From Gemmiger sp. An120 (lineage in GTDB: Bacteria > Bacillota > Clostridia > Oscillospirales > Ruminococcaceae), in assembly GCF_002160955.1 (NCBI RefSeq), contig NZ_NFLN01000003.1, positions 234,357 to 298,356 on the forward strand: 64,000 bases of DNA. The letters are read 5' to 3'. The position numbers and the translations under genes are program-made. Position 1 is the first letter of the stretch. The number at the start of each line of letters is the position of its first letter. Shown one piece after another: positions 44,802 to 52,925 of this stretch. The notes beneath the pieces were generated by a model. It worked only from the letters and a program-made list of their open reading frames with translations, was not told where the DNA came from and did not search any database.

Positions 44802-46016
44802 ATGACCAACCGCGAAACACCGGCCACCATCGGCCAGCGGATTCTGGCGCTGCGCCGGACGGCGGGCATGAGCCAGGAGGCCCTGGCCGCCGCCGTGGGG
44901 GTGAGCCGTCAGGCCCTGGGCAAGTGGGAGGCCGACCAGTCCCTGCCCGGGCTGGATAACCTGCTGGCCCTGGCCGAAGCCCTGCACACCAGCTGCGACG
45001 AACTGCTGACCGGGCGGCCGCTATCCTCGGAGCAGCCCCCCGCCCCGTCCCTCTCCGCCGAGGGGATGCAGGCGCTGCTGGATGCCCGGGAAACCCGGGA
45101 GACCAAGCGCCGCCGGATAAGCCTGGCGGCGGGCGGCGGCGTGGCCCTGGTACTGGCAGCGGCGCTGCTGTGCGTGGGATTGTATGCCGGCAGCCGCATG
45201 GATGACCTGCAAAACCGCATTGACGGGGTGAACGGCCAGGTAGCCGGGATGCAGGGCACCCTGCAGGCCCAGGTAGATTCCATGACAAACCGGGTGCAGA
45301 CCATGCTGGACGAGCAGAATTCCCTGGCCGCGGGTGAGAGCCACAGCTATTCCGAATGGGAATCCGGCAGCCGCACCCTGCTGCTCACCGCCCGGGTGAC
45401 CGCCAAGCAGAGCGTACCGGGGGCCAGCGCCCGGCTGATTGTAACCGCCACCTATCCAACCGACACTCACAGCGCGGTAACGCTGGAGATGACCGACGAG
45501 GGCGGCGGGGTGTTCACCGTGTCCGGCCGGGTGGCCACCGCCGATGAGCTGACCGCCACTTTCCAGCTGGAAAGCCCCGACGGCACGGTGCAGAACCAGC
45601 AGCTGTGGAGCGATTACGCCCCTCACGGGCAGTTTGAACCGATCGTGGAACTGGGCGGCGGCATTGACGGCCAGCTTATCCGGTTTGAAACGCAAAACGG
45701 CCAGATCCGGTTTGACGGCGATGTGGGGCTGAGCCTGGGGGCCACCGAGTATGCCTGGCCGGTGGAGGCGGAAATGCAGCTGGAAATCGGCGGGCAGGTG
45801 GTGGAGACCTTCCCGATTCCGGAACTGTACAAGGATTTTGTCCCTACCGAAGACTCTTACACCGGTGATCAGGCTGTTTTTGTGGGCAGCACCGTCACCT
45901 ACTTCTGGACGCCCCAGGCCCATCCCTGGAAAGCGGATCAGTCGGTAATCATCACCGCCCGGGTAGTGGACAGCCAGGGCAACGTGTACGAACGGCAGAT
46001 GGAGCTGATCTCGTAA
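44802..46016 (+). CDS. membrane-anchored XRE-family regulator
   Basis: This is a 404-residue protein. An N-terminal helix-turn-helix (residues 8-65, with MSQEALAAAVGVSRQALGKW) is followed by a cytoplasmic linker, one membrane helix near 108-130 (GGGVALVLAAALLCVGLYAG), a short coiled coil and a beta-rich extracellular domain of about 240 residues. It may sense an envelope signal and bind DNA directly. GGAGG precedes the ATG at 44802. A TATACT -10 box is at 44765-44770 with a weak -35. It is a single gene between two terminators. Confidence 0.88.
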   Translation: MTNRETPATIGQRILALRRTAGMSQEALAAAVGVSRQALGKWEADQSLPGLDNLLALAEALHTSCDELLTGRPLSSEQPPAPSLSAEGMQALLDARETRETKRRRISLAAGGGVALVLAAALLCVGLYAGSRMDDLQNRIDGVNGQVAGMQGTLQAQVDSMTNRVQTMLDEQNSLAAGESHSYSEWESGSRTLLLTARVTAKQSVPGASARLIVTATYPTDTHSAVTLEMTDEGGGVFTVSGRVATADELTATFQLESPDGTVQNQQLWSDYAPHGQFEPIVELGGGIDGQLIRFETQNGQIRFDGDVGLSLGATEYAWPVEAEMQLEIGGQVVETFPIPELYKDFVPTEDSYTGDQAVFVGSTVTYFWTPQAHPWKADQSVIITARVVDSQGNVYERQMELIS

Positions 46017-46031
46017 CACCTTATACAGCAA

Positions 46032-46063
46032 ACGCCCCCGCCGGGAGATCCCGGCGGGGGCGT
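46032..46063. terminator. convergent terminator between XRE and LysR genes
   Basis: ACGCCCCCGCCGGG pairs with CCGGCGGGGGCGT around a short loop, with a T-rich tail on the forward side and TGTATAA on the reverse side. Confidence 0.85.
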
Positions 46064-46073
46064 CTTTCGTCTT

Positions 46074-46982
46074 TTACCACAAGGCATCCGCCTGCCGCAC
46101 GCAGGCCAGGAAGCGCCGGGCGTTGTCCGACAGTTCGGCGGCAGCGGGCCAGATAGCGGCGTCCCGGTTCAGGCCCGCTTCAGCGCAGGGTTTCTGCACC
46201 AGCTGCTGGCGGGCCAGCTCGGCGGCAGGCAGAGGGCTCACCCACATATAACTGCCCGGCACCTGCCGCAGCAGAGCAAACTGGCTGCCCCGGTCATACA
46301 CATAGATACGGCTCTCCCCTACCCGCAGTTCCGCGGCCCGGGCCCGCTGCTCCGGTTCCAGCACCGGCAGCTGCACATCCCCGTGCAGAATCTGCGGATA
46401 CTGCCCCAGTAGATGGTACGGGATATCCGCCAGGCCCGCCAGGGGATGCCGCTCGCTCATCAGCAGGCACATCCGGTACTGGCGCAGCACCCGGCTTTGC
46501 AGGCTGTTCTGGGCCAGCTGCGTGTCCACCCAGGGCTGATAAATGTCCTGATATCGGATGATGGACAGCTCGCTCTCCCCGGAGGCGGCATCCTGCAAAG
46601 CGTCGGTCAAGCCCGCTTCCCGGTACTGCACATTCATGGGGGCCGGGCAATCCGCCAACATGGCGGCAAAGGTGTCGGCGATATAGGTGGCGCGGGGCAC
46701 CGTGATCCGCAGCCGGAACCCCTCCGGCTGGGGGGCGTACAGGCTTTGCAGTTCCTCCATCTGGGTCAGGATACCGGCGGCATACCGCAAGAACTGGCTG
46801 CCCGCGGCGGTGAGCTCCATACCCCGGGCGGTGCGGCGGAACAGGGGCACCCCCAGTTCCTTTTCCAGTTCTTTCAAACTGCGGCTCAGGTTGGGCTGTG
46901 CCATTTCCAGCGCCCGGGCGGCGGCGGACAGGCTGTGGGTGGCGGCGATCTGCTGGACCTGACGAAGCTGCTGCAGGGTCAT
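46074..46982 (-). CDS. LysR-family transcriptional regulator
   Basis: This is a 302-residue protein. The N-terminal winged helix is typical (LQQLRQVQQIAATHSLSAAA, then MAQPNLSRSLKELEKELGVP), and a periplasmic-binding-like effector domain follows. ATG 46982 gives the normal LysR start; the longer frame is spurious. It is divergent from nfnA with a 169-base gap that contains an inverted repeat, so it may regulate nfnAB, itself, or both. The effector is unknown. Confidence 0.93.
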   Translation of the reverse strand: MTLQQLRQVQQIAATHSLSAAARALEMAQPNLSRSLKELEKELGVPLFRRTARGMELTAAGSQFLRYAAGILTQMEELQSLYAPQPEGFRLRITVPRATYIADTFAAMLADCPAPMNVQYREAGLTDALQDAASGESELSIIRYQDIYQPWVDTQLAQNSLQSRVLRQYRMCLLMSERHPLAGLADIPYHLLGQYPQILHGDVQLPVLEPEQRARAAELRVGESRIYVYDRGSQFALLRQVPGSYMWVSPLPAAELARQQLVQKPCAEAGLNRDAAIWPAAAELSDNARRFLACVRQADALW

Positions 46983-47019
46983 GGCGGGCCTCCTTGAACA
47001 GATGGGCAATTTGTAAATA

Positions 47020-47040
47020 TTGTACCATATTCCGGTACAA
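47020..47040. promoter_or_regulatory. candidate LysR-type binding site
   Basis: TTGTACC and GGTACAA are perfect 7-base inverted repeats with a 7-base spacer, 38 bases before the regulator start and about 30 bases before the nfn -35 box. The position fits autoregulation. Confidence 0.6.
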
Positions 47041-47070
47041 AACACCATGGCGGCGGCATATTTTCCGCCG

Positions 47071-47099
47071 TTGCGCGGTGGGGGCTTTTGGAGTATAAT
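47071..47099 (+). promoter_or_regulatory. promoter of nfnAB
   Basis: TTGCGC (47071-47076), 17 bases, TATAAT (47094-47099), 53 bases before the nfnA ATG. Confidence 0.7.
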
Positions 47100-47151
47100 G
47101 AAAAATGCGTATTGACAAATATGCAACATAAACTTTGAGGGGAAGAAGAGT

Positions 47152-47994
47152 ATGTTCAAGATCATTCGCAAAGAGGCGCTGAATCCCACCGTCACCCGCA
47201 TGGTGGTGGATGCGCCGCTGATTGCCCGCAAGGCGATGCCCGGGCAATTCGTGATTCTGCGTGCCGGGGCGGACTCGGAACGCATCCCGCTGACCGTGGC
47301 CGATTACGACCGGGCCGCCGGCACCGTGACCGTGATCTTCCAGGTGGTGGGCGCGGGCACCATGGAGCTGAACGACCTGCCCGAGGGCGGATGCATCCAC
47401 GATTTTGTGGGCCCGCTGGGCACCCCCAGCAAGCTGGAGGGGCTGAAAAAGGTGGCCGTGGTGGGCGGCGGCGTGGGCTGCGCCATTGCCTATCCGGTGG
47501 CCAAGCGGCTGCATGAGCTGGGCGCCGAGGTACACAGCATTGTGGGATTCCGCTCCAAGGATCTGGTGATCCTGGAGGACGAGTTCCGGGCTGTGAGCGA
47601 CAAGCTGGTCATGATGACCGACGACGGCAGCTACGGCGACAAGGGCGTGGTGACCGCCCCGCTGGAGCAGCTGATCCAGGCGGGCGAGGGTTACGACGAG
47701 GTGATCGCCATCGGGCCGCTGGTCATGATGAAGTTTGTAAGCCTGACCACCAAGAAGTACGGGGTCAAGACCACCGTATCCATGAACCCGATCATGATTG
47801 ACGGCACCGGCATGTGCGGCGGCTGCCGGCTGACGGTGGGCGGCGAGACCAAGTTTGCCTGCGTGGATGGTCCGGATTTTGACGGGCATCTGGTGGATTT
47901 TGACGAGGCGATGAAGCGGGGCGGCACCTACCGGGAGTTTGAAGCCCATGCCCGGGAAGAATACTGCAACCTGCTGAACAAGGGGGTGCAGTAA
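47152..47994 (+). CDS. nfnA: NfnA: FAD/NAD-binding subunit of ferredoxin:NADP+ oxidoreductase
   Basis: The 280-residue protein has a flavin-binding barrel (KAMPGQFVILRAG near 24), a nucleotide-binding domain (VAVVGGGVGCAIAYPVAKRL near 101) and a C-terminal 2Fe-2S loop with GTGMCGGCRLTVGG and FACVDGPDFDG. It matches the small subunit of NfnAB, the electron-bifurcating transhydrogenase of anaerobes, also annotated as sulfide dehydrogenase subunit B. The partner follows after one base. A plain glutamate synthase role is less likely as no large GltB is present. Confidence 0.92.
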   Translation: MFKIIRKEALNPTVTRMVVDAPLIARKAMPGQFVILRAGADSERIPLTVADYDRAAGTVTVIFQVVGAGTMELNDLPEGGCIHDFVGPLGTPSKLEGLKKVAVVGGGVGCAIAYPVAKRLHELGAEVHSIVGFRSKDLVILEDEFRAVSDKLVMMTDDGSYGDKGVVTAPLEQLIQAGEGYDEVIAIGPLVMMKFVSLTTKKYGVKTTVSMNPIMIDGTGMCGGCRLTVGGETKFACVDGPDFDGHLVDFDEAMKRGGTYREFEAHAREEYCNLLNKGVQ

Positions 47995-47995
47995 G

Positions 47996-49399
47996 ATGGC
48001 GTTTCAGCGGAACATGGATCCCCACAAGTGCCCCATGCCCAGCCAGGACCCGGCGGTGCGGGCCCACAACTTTGACGAGGTGGCGCTGGGGTACACCTAT
48101 GATATGGCGGTGAACGAGGCGCGCCGGTGCCTCGCCTGCAAAAACAAGCCCTGCGTGACCGGCTGCCCGGTGCAGATCGACATTCCCGCTTTTATTGAAC
48201 GGGTTGCCAACGAGGATATGGAGGGCGCCTACAAGGTGCTGAGCGCTTCCAGCGCGCTGCCGGCGGTGTGCGGCCGTGTCTGCCCTCAGGAGAACCAGTG
48301 CGAGGGCAAATGCGTGCGCGGCATCAAGGGCGAGAGCGTGGGCATCGGCCGGCTGGAGCGGTTTGTGGCAGACTGGCACCGGGAGCACAGCACCGAATCC
48401 CCGGAAAAGCCGGTTTCCAACGGGCGCAAGGTAGCGATCATCGGCGCGGGCCCCTCCGGCCTGACCGCCGCCGGCGACCTGGCCCGGCTGGGATATCAGG
48501 TAACGGTGTTTGAGGCGCTGCACCTGGCGGGCGGCGTGCTGGTGTATGGCATTCCGGAGTTCCGGCTGCCCAAGGCGATTGTGCAGCAGGAGATCGACGG
48601 GCTGAAAGCCATGGGCGTAGATATCCAGACCAACATGGTGATCGGCAAGGTGCTGACGGTGGATGAGCTGATGGGTGAGTTCGGCTTTGAAGCGGTGTAC
48701 ATCGGTACCGGCGCGGGCCTGCCCCGGTTCATGGGTATCCCGGGCGAAAGCCTGAAAGGCGTATACAGCGCCAACGAGTACCTGACCCGCGTGAACCTGA
48801 TGAAGGCCTACCAGCCGGGCAGCCACACGCCCCTGCTGCACAGCCACAAGGTGGCGGTGGTCGGCGGCGGCAACGTGGCCATGGACGCGGCCCGCTGCGC
48901 GTTGCGTATGGGCGCGGAGACGGTGTACATTGTGTACCGCCGCAGCATGAACGAGCTGCCTGCCCGTGCCGAGGAAGTGGAGCACGCCCAGGAAGAGGGC
49001 ATCATCTTCAAGACCCTGACCAACCCGGTGGAAGTGCTGGGCGACGAGCAGGGCTCGGTGCGCGGGATGCGCTGTGTGGAGATGGAACTGGGTGAGCCGG
49101 ACGCCAGCGGACGCCGCCGCCCGGTGGTAAAGGAAGGCAGCGAATTTGAGCTGGAAGTGGATACCATGATCATGGCGATCGGCACCAGCCCGAACCCGCT
49201 GATCCGGTCCACCACGCCGGGCCTGGAGACCAACCGGCACGGCTGCATCGTGACCGACGGCGACGACGGCCTGACCAGCCGCACCGGCGTGTACGCCGGC
49301 GGCGATGCGGTGACCGGCGCGGCCACCGTGATCCTGGCCATGGGCGCCGGCAAGCAGGCTGCCCGGGCCATCGACGAGTATCTGCGCGGCAAGAACTGA
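47996..49399 (+). CDS. nfnB: NfnB: NADPH-binding large subunit (GltD-like)
   Basis: The 467-residue protein has N-terminal Fe-S cysteines (RRCLACKNKPCVTGCPV near 42, VCGRVCPQENQCEGKCVRG near 90), an FAD motif IIGAGPSGLTAAGDLARLG near 147 and an NADPH motif VVGGGNVAMDAARCALRMG near 286. It ends with GVYAGGDAVTGAATVILAMG. It pairs with NfnA to couple NADH and reduced ferredoxin to NADP+ reduction. This is often annotated as NADPH-dependent glutamate synthase. Confidence 0.94.
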   Translation: MAFQRNMDPHKCPMPSQDPAVRAHNFDEVALGYTYDMAVNEARRCLACKNKPCVTGCPVQIDIPAFIERVANEDMEGAYKVLSASSALPAVCGRVCPQENQCEGKCVRGIKGESVGIGRLERFVADWHREHSTESPEKPVSNGRKVAIIGAGPSGLTAAGDLARLGYQVTVFEALHLAGGVLVYGIPEFRLPKAIVQQEIDGLKAMGVDIQTNMVIGKVLTVDELMGEFGFEAVYIGTGAGLPRFMGIPGESLKGVYSANEYLTRVNLMKAYQPGSHTPLLHSHKVAVVGGGNVAMDAARCALRMGAETVYIVYRRSMNELPARAEEVEHAQEEGIIFKTLTNPVEVLGDEQGSVRGMRCVEMELGEPDASGRRRPVVKEGSEFELEVDTMIMAIGTSPNPLIRSTTPGLETNRHGCIVTDGDDGLTSRTGVYAGGDAVTGAATVILAMGAGKQAARAIDEYLRGKN

Positions 49400-49478
49400 G
49401 CTAATATGGGGGGATACAACCGGGGCTACGGGCGCAACAACGATGCGCCCGCCCGGCTGCGCCGACCGCCCTGCCGGT

Positions 49479-49681
49479 CTGGGTCTCCACCGGAGACCCA
49501 GCCGCTTCGCGAACCCGGGCCCCCATCCCCCCGGAAATCGTGGGCCGAATCCTCGGCCCACACAAAAAATATAAAATGAACGCCCCTGTCTGACTGGCAG
49601 AGGCGTTCGTTTTTTATATCCCTGCGGGCCAAAGATTTGGCCCGCGATTTTGGGGGTCTGGGGGGACATTGTCTCCCCAGA
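49479..49681. repeat. array of five successive inverted repeats downstream of nfnB
   Basis: Five separate hairpins lie in about 200 bases: 49479-49501 (CTGGGTCTCC arms), 49540-49561 (GTGGGCCGA arms), about 49578-49609 (GAACGCC arms, with T and A runs on both sides, a bidirectional terminator), 49624-49645 (GCGGGCCAAA arms) and 49658-49680 (10-base arms). The third closes nfnAB and the convergent oxidoreductase gene. The others have no T-run. I see no gene in 49400-49696. Confidence 0.75.
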
Positions 49682-49696
49682 TCAGCCCATTCGCCT

Positions 49697-50674
49697 TTAT
49701 TCAAAGGGATACCGCACGCCCCAGGCGGCGCGCAGGGAGTCCATCAGCTCCATGACCCGCACCGATTCCTCGTGAGGCATCTCCGGGCAGGACAGTTCCC
49801 CGGCTTCCAGCGCCCGCAGGCAGGCCCGCACCTCGTACTCATAGCCGGTGATCTGGGCCGGGCGCTCCACCCGGCGCACCAGCTGGTGCTGGCCGTCGTA
49901 GACCGACAGGCTCTCAAAATTGTTGATGTTCTCGATCCGGATATACCCCTTGGTGCCGTGGATAACACCCTGCCGGTCCAGGCAGGCTTCCAGCGAGCTG
50001 TTCAGCTGGGCCACCCGTCCGTCGGGATAATACAGGGTCACGCTGTTCTGGGCATCCACACCGGTGGGCAGCTTGGAACAGCTGCTTTCCACCCGGTCGT
50101 ACCCGTGGCCGAACAGCGCCAGCGCAAAGTTCAGCGGATAGACCCCCACATCCAGCAGCGCGCCGCCCGCCAGCTTCGGATCCCGTAAACGGGGCACGTC
50201 CGCAATGGAATACCCCAGATTGCCGGTTAGCATCCGCACCTGGCCGATGCTGCCGCTGTTCATCTCCTCCCGGATGGTGGCCAGCATAGGCATGTACCGG
50301 GTCCAGATGGCTTCGGTGATGAACACGCCCCGGCGTTCCGCCTCGGCAAATACCTCCCGGGCCTGCGCGGCATTGGCGGTAAAGGCCTTTTCGCACAGAA
50401 CCGGCTTGCCTGCCCGGATACACAGCAGCGCGTTGGCCCAGTGCTCCGAATGAGGGGTGGCGATATAAACCAGTTCCACCTGTGGGTCGGCCACCAGCTC
50501 CTCATAGCTGCCGCAGGCTTTCTCCGCGCCGTATTTTTCGGCAAAGGCGCGGGCGCGGTCCAGCGTCCGGGAACCCACCGCATACAGCCGGGCTTCCTCC
50601 ATGCCGTTCAGGGTATCCGCCATCACCGCGGCGATCGCGCCGGTACCCAGGATGGCCACATTCCACTGTTTCAT
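49697..50674 (-). CDS. Gfo/Idh/MocA-family oxidoreductase (third in the window)
   Basis: The 325-residue protein starts MKQWNVAILGTGAIAAVMAD (Rossmann motif), has VLCEKAFTANAAQAREV near 92 (EKx motif) and GGALLDVGVYPLNFALALFG near 172, as in glucose-fructose oxidoreductase-like dihydrodiol or sugar dehydrogenases. The earlier in-frame start is rejected because it would overlap the neighbouring lipoprotein gene. The substrate is unknown. It is probably co-transcribed with the WG-repeat gene 14 bases upstream, and not linked to the sugar operon at 23-29 kb. Confidence 0.92.
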   Translation of the reverse strand: MKQWNVAILGTGAIAAVMADTLNGMEEARLYAVGSRTLDRARAFAEKYGAEKACGSYEELVADPQVELVYIATPHSEHWANALLCIRAGKPVLCEKAFTANAAQAREVFAEAERRGVFITEAIWTRYMPMLATIREEMNSGSIGQVRMLTGNLGYSIADVPRLRDPKLAGGALLDVGVYPLNFALALFGHGYDRVESSCSKLPTGVDAQNSVTLYYPDGRVAQLNSSLEACLDRQGVIHGTKGYIRIENINNFESLSVYDGQHQLVRRVERPAQITGYEYEVRACLRALEAGELSCPEMPHEESVRVMELMDSLRAAWGVRYPFE

Positions 50675-50688
50675 AGTGTTTTCCTCCG

Positions 50689-51687
50689 TTATGTCTGGAT
50701 AGCTACGACGCCCCAGCCCTCGGATGTCTTGACCCAGGCCCGGCCACCGGTCACCGAAGCCGCCCCCAGATACTGGAACGGCACCTTGACCGTGCCTGCC
50801 AGGCTGATATACCCCCACAGGCCATCGGTGTTCTGCACGGCGGCCAGGTTGCTGCAGAAGGGCCGCGCCTGCTGGTACTGGCAGGGAATCACCTGGGTGC
50901 CGTCGATGTCCAGATAGCCCCACAGGCCGTTCTGCTGCACGGCATACAGCCCGTCGGAATACCGGTCGATGGCTTCACACACCGGCCCTACCTGCTTGCC
51001 GGTGGAAGGCTGCACCAGTACGTAGCCCTCGCCCCATTCCACCGTGCGCCCCTCGGTCTGGCCGGTGGCGGGGTTGTTCCACAAAAAGGCGCCGTAGTCG
51101 TCGGCGGGAGCCGCCTGCAGCGTACCCACCCGGGCCACATAGGGCCGCACACTGGCGCCGTAGTTGGTCAGCGGCACCAGTTCCTCCATCTCCAGCACAT
51201 AGGCCATGCCCAGCGTGCTGTCGTAGACAATCTCCATATCCGGCAGGCCATGGCCGCCGGGGCCCACATTTTCGCCCAGATCGTTGAAGATCTTGCTTTC
51301 GTCGGCATTGGTCAGCCCGCAGACCGAGCACCAGTGTACATCCTCCTCGGCGGGAATCACAATCTTGCCGTCAAAATTGATGGCACCCGTCTTGCCGTTC
51401 TGCTCAAACAGGGACAGGTAAGCTTGATCTTTCAGCACCCCGTTGTCGGCGGTGGGATACTCCGCCAGGCTGCAGGTAATCTCCAGATCGGTGCGGGGCT
51501 CCAGCAGCCAATCGGTTTTGGTTTCCGGCTCCGCAGTGGGTGCCGGGGTGGCGGCAGGCGCAGACGAGCTGACATCCGGTGAAGAAGCCGAGCTGCCGGC
51601 TGCCTCGGACGAGGGTGCTGCGGCCCGCCCGCAGCCGACCAGCAGCGCGGCACACAGGGCCAAAGCGGCAAAAGCACGCAGTTTCAT
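50689..51687 (-). CDS. WG-repeat lipoprotein
   Basis: The 332-residue protein has a lipoprotein signal peptide ending ALLVGCGRA (Cys about 19), a Ser/Ala/Pro linker and a beta-rich domain. WG repeats are clear near the C-terminus: QQNGLWGYLDIDGTQVIP and TDGLWGYISLAGTVKVPFQY, with a third degenerate copy (SEGWGVVAIQT). It should sit on the outer face of the membrane, and may bind ligands or proteins. ATG 51687 has AAGGAGG upstream. A promoter is at 51773-51801. Confidence 0.88.
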   Translation of the reverse strand: MKLRAFAALALCAALLVGCGRAAAPSSEAAGSSASSPDVSSSAPAATPAPTAEPETKTDWLLEPRTDLEITCSLAEYPTADNGVLKDQAYLSLFEQNGKTGAINFDGKIVIPAEEDVHWCSVCGLTNADESKIFNDLGENVGPGGHGLPDMEIVYDSTLGMAYVLEMEELVPLTNYGASVRPYVARVGTLQAAPADDYGAFLWNNPATGQTEGRTVEWGEGYVLVQPSTGKQVGPVCEAIDRYSDGLYAVQQNGLWGYLDIDGTQVIPCQYQQARPFCSNLAAVQNTDGLWGYISLAGTVKVPFQYLGAASVTGGRAWVKTSEGWGVVAIQT

Positions 51688-51772
51688 AGGGGAACAACCT
51701 CCTTGCAGGCGGCCGGGCCCTGCGGCCTGGCGCCTTGAATCGGGGCAAATGCCCCGTTGATTTTGTGCCCCC

Positions 51773-51801
51773 ATTGTACCATATCCTGTGCGAAAAGGCA
51801 A
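51773..51801 (-). promoter_or_regulatory. promoter of the WG-repeat lipoprotein gene
   Basis: On the reverse strand TTGCCT (51801-51796), 17 bases, TACAAT (51778-51773). Confidence 0.65.
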
Positions 51802-51812
51802 AAAAGCACAAA

Positions 51813-52004
51813 TCACGCGGGGGTAAACAGTTCGTCCACCGTAAGGTGCAGTTCCTTGGCCAGGCTGAACGCCAGCGCCAGGGTGGGATCGTATTTGTTG
51901 TTCTCGATGGCGTTTACCGTCTGACGGGAAACGCCGCATTTCTTTGCCAGCTCTTCCTGGGACAGGCCCAGTTCCTTGCGGCGTTCGCGAATCTTGTTTT
52001 CCAT
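51813..52004 (-). CDS. small XRE-family repressor
   Basis: The 63-residue protein is a single helix-turn-helix: LGLSQEELAKKCGVSRQTVN at residues 12-31 then AIENNKYDPTLALAFSLAKEL. Such Cro/C1-type proteins are commonly encoded with a small membrane protein, as here: its ATG lies 2 bases after the upstream stop. Two palindromes at the operon promoter are its likely binding sites. Confidence 0.9.
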   Translation of the reverse strand: MENKIRERRKELGLSQEELAKKCGVSRQTVNAIENNKYDPTLALAFSLAKELHLTVDELFTPA

Positions 52005-52006
52005 CC

Positions 52007-52312
52007 TCAGCCTCCCAGCTTCTTGCGGTAATACAGCAGCGCCGCACAATACAGAACCGCGGCGACCTGCAGCTGGATGAAGGGGTTGATGGTCATGGGC
52101 TGCTTGGTAACATAGTTTGTGATCACATCCAGCACCAGCGCGCCTACCATTGCATTAAAGGCAAAGGTGCTGGTCTTCCACACGATGATGCGGCTGCGCT
52201 CGTCCCCCGTCTTGAGCAGGGAAACCAGCATCGTGATGTCCAGCGCCCCAAATCCGAGCAGCACACCACCCAGAAACAGCGCGGCCCCCAAAGGCATCCC
52301 CATAAATTCCAT
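52007..52312 (-). CDS. small membrane protein paired with XRE repressor
   Basis: The 101-residue protein has three hydrophobic segments: LGAALFLGGVLLGFGALDIT, FAFNAMVGALVLDVITNYV and IQLQVAAVLYCAALLYY. It has no motif I can name. It is the first gene of a two-gene operon with the repressor. GGAGAG precedes the ATG. This arrangement (membrane protein plus small XRE) is frequent in Firmicutes, but its role is not established as far as I know. Confidence 0.82.
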   Translation of the reverse strand: MEFMGMPLGAALFLGGVLLGFGALDITMLVSLLKTGDERSRIIVWKTSTFAFNAMVGALVLDVITNYVTKQPMTINPFIQLQVAAVLYCAALLYYRKKLGG

Positions 52313-52341
52313 ATCACTCTCTCCTTTCTTTTCATCCGCTT

Positions 52342-52365
52342 AAATGTCAAATTCTTTTGACATTT
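52342..52365. promoter_or_regulatory. operator 2 of the XRE/membrane-protein operon
   Basis: AAATGTCAAA and TTTGACATTT form a perfect 10-base inverted repeat around TTCT. It lies just downstream of the -10 box, in the initially transcribed region. Confidence 0.75.
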
Positions 52366-52367
52366 TC

Positions 52368-52396
52368 AAGATACCAGACCCACGCCAAAATGTCAA
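52368..52396 (-). promoter_or_regulatory. promoter of the XRE/membrane-protein operon
   Basis: On the reverse strand TTGACA (52396-52391), 17 bases, TATCTT (52373-52368). The -35 hexamer is part of operator 1, so a bound repressor would block RNA polymerase. Confidence 0.75.
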
Positions 52397-52412
52397 GAGT
52401 TTTTGACATTTT
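52387..52412. promoter_or_regulatory. operator 1 of the XRE/membrane-protein operon
   Basis: AAAATGTCAA and TTGACATTTT form a perfect inverted repeat with a 6-base centre, sharing the ATGTCAA half-site with operator 2. The centres of the two sites are about 46 bases apart. Confidence 0.75.
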
Positions 52413-52444
52413 ATAAAAAAGAAAAGGCCCGCGCGGGGCGGGCT

Positions 52445-52924
52445 TCATTTATGGTACTTGATGTTCCGGTTGATGCAGCAGGCCCGGTAGATCTGCTCGG
52501 TAAGCACCAGGCGGGCCAGCTGATGGGGCAGGGTGATGCGTCCCATGGACAGGCGCAGCGCCGCGGCCTGCTTGACCGCCGGGGCCAGCCCGTGGGATGA
52601 ACCGATCACAAAGGCCACGTCCCCCGCGCCGCTTACCGCCCGGTCGTCCAGCCAGGCGGCCAGTTCCTCGCTGGAGAGGGTTTTGCCCTCCACGCAAAGG
52701 GCCACTATGGCCGCGCCCTTGCGCACGCTGGCCAGGATGGCCTGAGCCTCCTTTTCCAGCGCGCGCTGCACCAGGGCGGGGCTGTCCTCCCGCAGGGGCT
52801 GTTCGGGCAGTTCAATCACCCGGAAATCGCACAGGGTGCTCAGACGCTTGCGGTATTCCGCCACGCCCTCGGCGCACCAGGCGGCGTTCAGTTTGCCGAT
52901 ACAGATCAGATCAATGTGCTGCAT
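52445..52924 (-). CDS. rlmH: 23S rRNA pseudouridine-1915 N3-methyltransferase
   Basis: The 159-residue SPOUT methyltransferase has the SAM-binding knot FVIGSSHGLAPAV near 104 and the invariant C-terminal segment LPHQLARLVLTEQIYRA with NIKYHK at the end. It modifies helix 69 of 23S rRNA. It follows the WalJ-like gene by one base, a gene order conserved in Firmicutes. Confidence 0.97.
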   Translation of the reverse strand: MQHIDLICIGKLNAAWCAEGVAEYRKRLSTLCDFRVIELPEQPLREDSPALVQRALEKEAQAILASVRKGAAIVALCVEGKTLSSEELAAWLDDRAVSGAGDVAFVIGSSHGLAPAVKQAAALRLSMGRITLPHQLARLVLTEQIYRACCINRNIKYHK

Positions 52925-52925
52925 A

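Noticed and set aside
46074..47949. Long reverse frames extending the LysR gene upstream through nfnA
   Set aside because: The LysR family start is at 46982; the upstream part lacks any similarity to LysR proteins and is antisense to nfnA with its clear promoter.
50689..52047. Extended 452-codon version of the WG-repeat gene
   Set aside because: The lipoprotein signal peptide starts at the ATG at 51687 behind AAGGAGG; the upstream part overlaps the small XRE gene out of frame.
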